NCBI GenBank assembly: GCA_037974665.1
Contig: CM075778.1
Span: 25,486,001-25,550,000, forward strand
Source: Ehretia macrophylla
Lineage: Eukaryota; Streptophyta; Magnoliopsida; Boraginales; Ehretiaceae
Reading direction: 5' to 3'
DNA: 64,000 nucleotides
Position 1 is the first letter of the stretch; each line of letters begins with the position of its first letter. Positions 60,546 to 64,000 of this stretch are shown here, in pieces. A program made the position numbers and the translations under genes. The notes under the pieces are model-generated. The model was not told the DNA's origin. It searched no databases and saw only the letters and a program-made list of their open reading frames with translations.

Positions 60546-61185
60546 CCAAATCCACTGTAACTATTCCAAAAACTCCACCTAAAGTAGTGGTTAAACACAA
60601 CATGGTAGGGTAAAAAACAAGCGATAGCAAAAGTCGGAAAGCCAAGCATACAACACCAATTGTGGCATAACGGGAAAGGGAAAGACATGATAGTAGAGCC
60701 AACCCAAAAACACAATAGTCAGCTGTTACAAAATAGGCCGTAGATAACACCCACATGAAGAGCAAAGTAGAGAAAAATATCTATCATCTAAACAGAAGAA
60801 AACGAATTGTATGGAAAACAAGAAAACAAGAGAAAAAAAAAAACAAAAAAAAACAAAAGTGAAGGGGAAAAGGAGAGGATGCTTTCGTCCAAATAGTCGG
60901 AGCATCATAAAAGACCACACAAAGATGATAGAGTTACCTTCAATGATAGTTAAAGCAAAATCATATGATGAAGGTTTGGAAAGAAAAACAAGTTGCATTA
61001 TTGACTACATCAGATTATGTTGAAATGCTTTTAACATTTCCAAAGGGTAATTTTTTGACAAATCACAAGGGGTAAGATTAAATTTTGAAATATTTTTAGG
61101 GAGAAAATTGTGATTAAGAAAACCTTTTAGGGCCAAAAAATCCTAAGAACTAGAGGGCCTTTGTGAGTGCAAGTTGTTTTATTTT
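60546..61185. other. Intergenic DNA, nothing recognised
   Basis: Includes an A-rich run at about 60830-60860. The overlapping minus-strand frames at 60508-60998 are long-hydrophobic translations of A/T-rich DNA and are not supported. Confidence 0.5.
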
Positions 61186-64000
61186 GGGTGAATTGCACCA
61201 ATGGCCCTATATGTTTCACTCAAAATTTAGTTTAGTCCTATATGTTTACCTAAAAGTCTCAAATTAGTCCTACCGTTAATTTAGAGGTTAGATTTAACAG
61301 AAAAATCCTTAAATAACTTTTTTACCCTCTACTATTCTACAAAATGACTACCCTTCCCCTCTTGCCATTTAATCCTCACCAGATCCATACCCCCAATCCC
61401 TAATCCCAAATTCATTTTAAATCTCTAATTTTACCAACCCAAAATTCAATCCTAAATGTAAACCTCATTATACCCCAAATCAACGCTATTTTCTAACATA
61501 ATGGCTTATGTTCGAAGGCGATGTGATGCTGATACACCAATATATGGTATGCAATTTTTTTAGCCCAATAATTGATTATGGTTTGGGTTAATTATGGTCA
61601 GAACCATAATCCTAAAAATTTAGGATGATGGTTCTTATAGAACCGTGGATTGCGGTTCTGTAACCCCCTAATCCCAATAGGGGTCTCGTATTTACAGAAA
61701 CCCTAATTATTGGGGTTTCTATTAACCCCTAATTTTATATGTAAAGTCTAATTTTAGGATTAAGGTTTACAGAAACCCTAATTTTAAATTAGTTGTAACT
61801 CCCAATTCAGAATTAATTTTAGAGTGTCCAATTAAATTCTAATCCCAATTTAGATTATTTTCTTACTGATTGTTATTTAATTTTCCTTAGTGAATGTTAT
61901 TAAAAAAAATGATCTCTGTTATTTAATTTCTTATTTCCTTACTACTTGTTTTCTTTATTGTTAGATATTGAACCTGATGCTGCAATATATAGTATTAGGA
62001 TGCACCATGGTGGGACGTTTCTAAAAAAACCTATTAAGAAATGTGTAGGTGGTTTCATTGACTATTTTGATCATGTAAAAGGGGATTTAATAGGAAAAGA
62101 TGACATTTTAAGCATGACAGAGGATTATGGGTTCCAAAAGAGATGGTTAGGGTATGACACATGTATGGTAGGGACCTTTTGGGAAACAACAATTTGTTAA
62201 GATTGATGATGGGGTAAAAGGTTTTCTTAAGTTTTTAACTATTGAGAGGGTTGTAGATGCTTATCTAGAACACATAGATTTGGCTAATGTTGTTCAAAGG
62301 CATATTAACAATAGGTTAAATGATGTCAGTCGTGTTCAAATTGGGGATGATAGGACTGATTATGTTCAGAACACATCTATCAATAATGATGAGGAAACAA
62401 ATGAAAGGGATGAAATGAATTATGATGAGTTATTTGAATAGAATATGGATGAAGGTGTACAAATAGAGGAAATAAATATGCAATTTGATAGTGGTGAAGA
62501 GGATTTGCTTAGGTCAGATAACTTGGACAGTATAAATAGTTCAGATAGTTATGAGGAATATACGAGGTTTAACCTTAGACTTGATATGGAAAAATTTGAG
62601 TTCAAGGTAGGATGATTTTTAGTTCTGCCAAAGAATTCAAAGTTGCATTGGATACTTATTGTGTGCAAAAAGGTAAGGTCATGAGGTTAAAAAAGAATGA
62701 AAAAGAAGAGTCATGATTGTATGCAAGAAAGAGGGTTGCACTTGGTTGTGTTATACTTATAAAGTGAATCGAGAAAACAATTTTCAGATTAGGAAATACA
62801 ATCCAAAACATTCATACTATTGGTCCTACTTTAAGAGCAGTGTCAATTCAAGGTGGCTTTCAAACAATAATGGTCACAAGTTCAAAAATAACAGTTAGCT
62901 AAGGGCCAATGATTTTAAAGATGAGATGATAGTTGAGCTTCAGGCTTATATATCTAAGAGTACAACATATAGAGCCAGGGTTGCTACACTTGCTAAGATC
63001 TATGGTGATCTTGATGCTCAGTTTAAGAAGTTATGCTCCTACTGTGAAGAGCTTTTGAGGACTAACCCAAATAGTATAGTGGTTGTCAAGATGGTTGACC
63101 AACATGATTCCCTTGAACATCCTAGATTCATGAGGATGTATATATGTTTTGTTGCATACAAGAAAGGATTCCAAGCAGGTTGTAGGCCTATTATTAGCTA
63201 GGGTTGATGGTTGTCACATTAAGGCAAGACATGGGTGGGAACTATGAGTAACAGTTGGAATAGATGTCAATAACAACATGTACCCTATTACATGGGCAAT
63301 AGTTGAGGATGAGAACACAAGTAGTTGAAGGTGGTTTTTGAATTTGTTGAAAGAAGACTTAAAAGATAGAAAATGAAGATGAGAACCTATCCAAGGTATG
63401 GACTTTATAAGTGACAAGCAAAAGAGGTTGATTGAAGCATTTGAGTAGGTATTACCACAGGTGAATCATAGATTTTGTGTAAGGCATATGCATGCCAATT
63501 TTAAAAGGGCATGTTTTAGATGTAATGCTTTGAAAGATGCTTTAATTCAACTACTATACCATGGTTTGAAAGTTCAATGGAAAAGATGAATGCACTAGAT
63601 GCAGATACAAGAAACTGGTTAAATGATAAACCTCCTACACAATGGTCAAAGTCATACTTTGATACTTCAGTTTAATGTGACATGTTGCTCCATGATCTTT
63701 ATGAAAGTTTTAACTATTTCATTATGGATGCAAGATACAAACCTATTATTACCATGTTGGAAACAATTCGAGGGTTAGTGATGACAAGAATGCAAATTAA
63801 TAGGGATAAACTAGAAAGATGGATTGGATGTTTGTGTTCAAGAATAAAGGAGAAAGTTGCAAAGTTGACAAATGCTGGTACATCTTTCATTCCTAAGAAA
63901 GCTGATCAATTCCACTTTGAAATTGTTGGTCATTTTGATGATAAGTATGCGGTTGACTTGGTGAACAACACTTGCAGCTGTAGATAATAGGATTTAACTA
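61186..64000 (+). mobile_element. MuDR-type MULE, decayed, running off the window
   Basis: Left end GGGTGAATTGCACCAATGG with TTTAGTCCTATATGTTT is a familiar plant MULE terminus. A likely first exon at 61501-61547 (M-A-Y-V-R-R-R-C-D) precedes a candidate GT-AG intron ending at about 61964; then comes an N-terminal domain (H-H-G-G-T-F, Y-F-D-H-V), a linker of acidic repeats, a MuDR DNA-binding domain (F-S-S-A-K-E-F at about 62620, C-K-K-E-G-C-T-W at about 62716), and the MULE transposase core: V-D-G-C-H-I-K (about 63206), G-I-D-V-N-N-N-M-Y-P-I (about 63260), H-R-F-C-V-R-H-M-H (about 63470). The window ends in the C-S-C-R start of a SWIM zinc finger. At least six stops or frame changes, for example near 62198, 62440, 62895, 63200, 63245 and 63985. 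Inactive as read. Confidence 0.85.

Noticed and set aside
60508-60998. Overlapping hydrophobic frames on the minus strand
   Set aside because: Hydrophobicity follows from A-rich plus strand; no domain, no splice logic, three overlapping phases equally open.

Overview
The window is nuclear DNA from a flowering plant, most likely a eudicot. It is AT-rich, has spliced GT-AG genes, and carries Copia and Ty3/Gypsy LTR retrotransposons, an L1-type LINE, a MuDR-type MULE, hAT-like elements and several MITEs. I cannot name the species. Almost all of it is repeat-derived or duplicated. Only three protein genes look whole: two paralogous small membrane-protein genes (2850-3428 minus, 27644-28243 plus) and a nine-exon leucine-rich-repeat gene (49255-55104 plus).

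The main organising feature is an old segmental duplication of roughly 22 kb. Unit 1 runs from about 2.63 to 24.62 kb and unit 2 from about 26.64 to 49.0 kb. Matching blocks in order are the membrane-protein gene (2630-3700 against 27480-28690, inverted in unit 1), the long non-coding/exon-bearing block (4540-7917 plus 13153-13170 against 28830-35240), the 14.24-14.87 kb block (against 47.88-48.26 kb) and the LRR-gene upstream region (23.50-24.62 kb against 48.29-49.0 kb). The first 190 bases match 38671-38850, which hints at a further copy to the left. By eye the copies differ by about 5%. The duplication therefore gives empty-site controls for younger insertions: a near-whole Copia element in unit 1 only (7918-13152, 5-bp target duplication AAGAG), and in unit 2 only two Tourist/PIF-like elements (29331-30263, 34079-34413) and a truncated LINE (35242-38212).

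Region by region: 0-2.6 kb, MITEs and a Copia remnant. 2.63-4.54 kb, paralog 1 with a fold-back repeat cluster upstream. 4.5-13.3 kb, duplicated block with the Copia element, lying in a decayed host gene on the minus strand. 13.4-15.4 kb, a long-arm fold-back element, a tandem repeat and an ATT microsatellite. 15.4-22.5 kb, one Copia fossil nested in another. 22.7-23.5 kb, a Gypsy fragment and a palindromic MITE. 23.5-24.6 kb, a copy of the LRR promoter region carrying a hAT-like insert. 24.6-26.6 kb, poorly understood LTR-like sequence. 26.6-28.7 kb, a second fold-back cluster and paralog 2. 28.8-38.9 kb, duplicated block and LINE. 40.9-44.6 kb, a solo LTR sitting in a host exon-like sequence and itself carrying a hAT-like element with tRNA-like modules. 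47.9-55.9 kb, LRR gene. 56-60 kb, no recognised genes. 60.0-60.5 kb, a MITE with a duplicated half. 61.2 kb to the end, a decayed MULE.

No new protein-coding system stands out. The most unusual structures are the two unrelated-sequence fold-back clusters beside the promoters of the two paralogs, the hAT-like elements with convergent tRNA-like modules, and a perfect 28-bp hairpin in an LRR-gene intron. All percentages are by eye; no alignment or database search was run.
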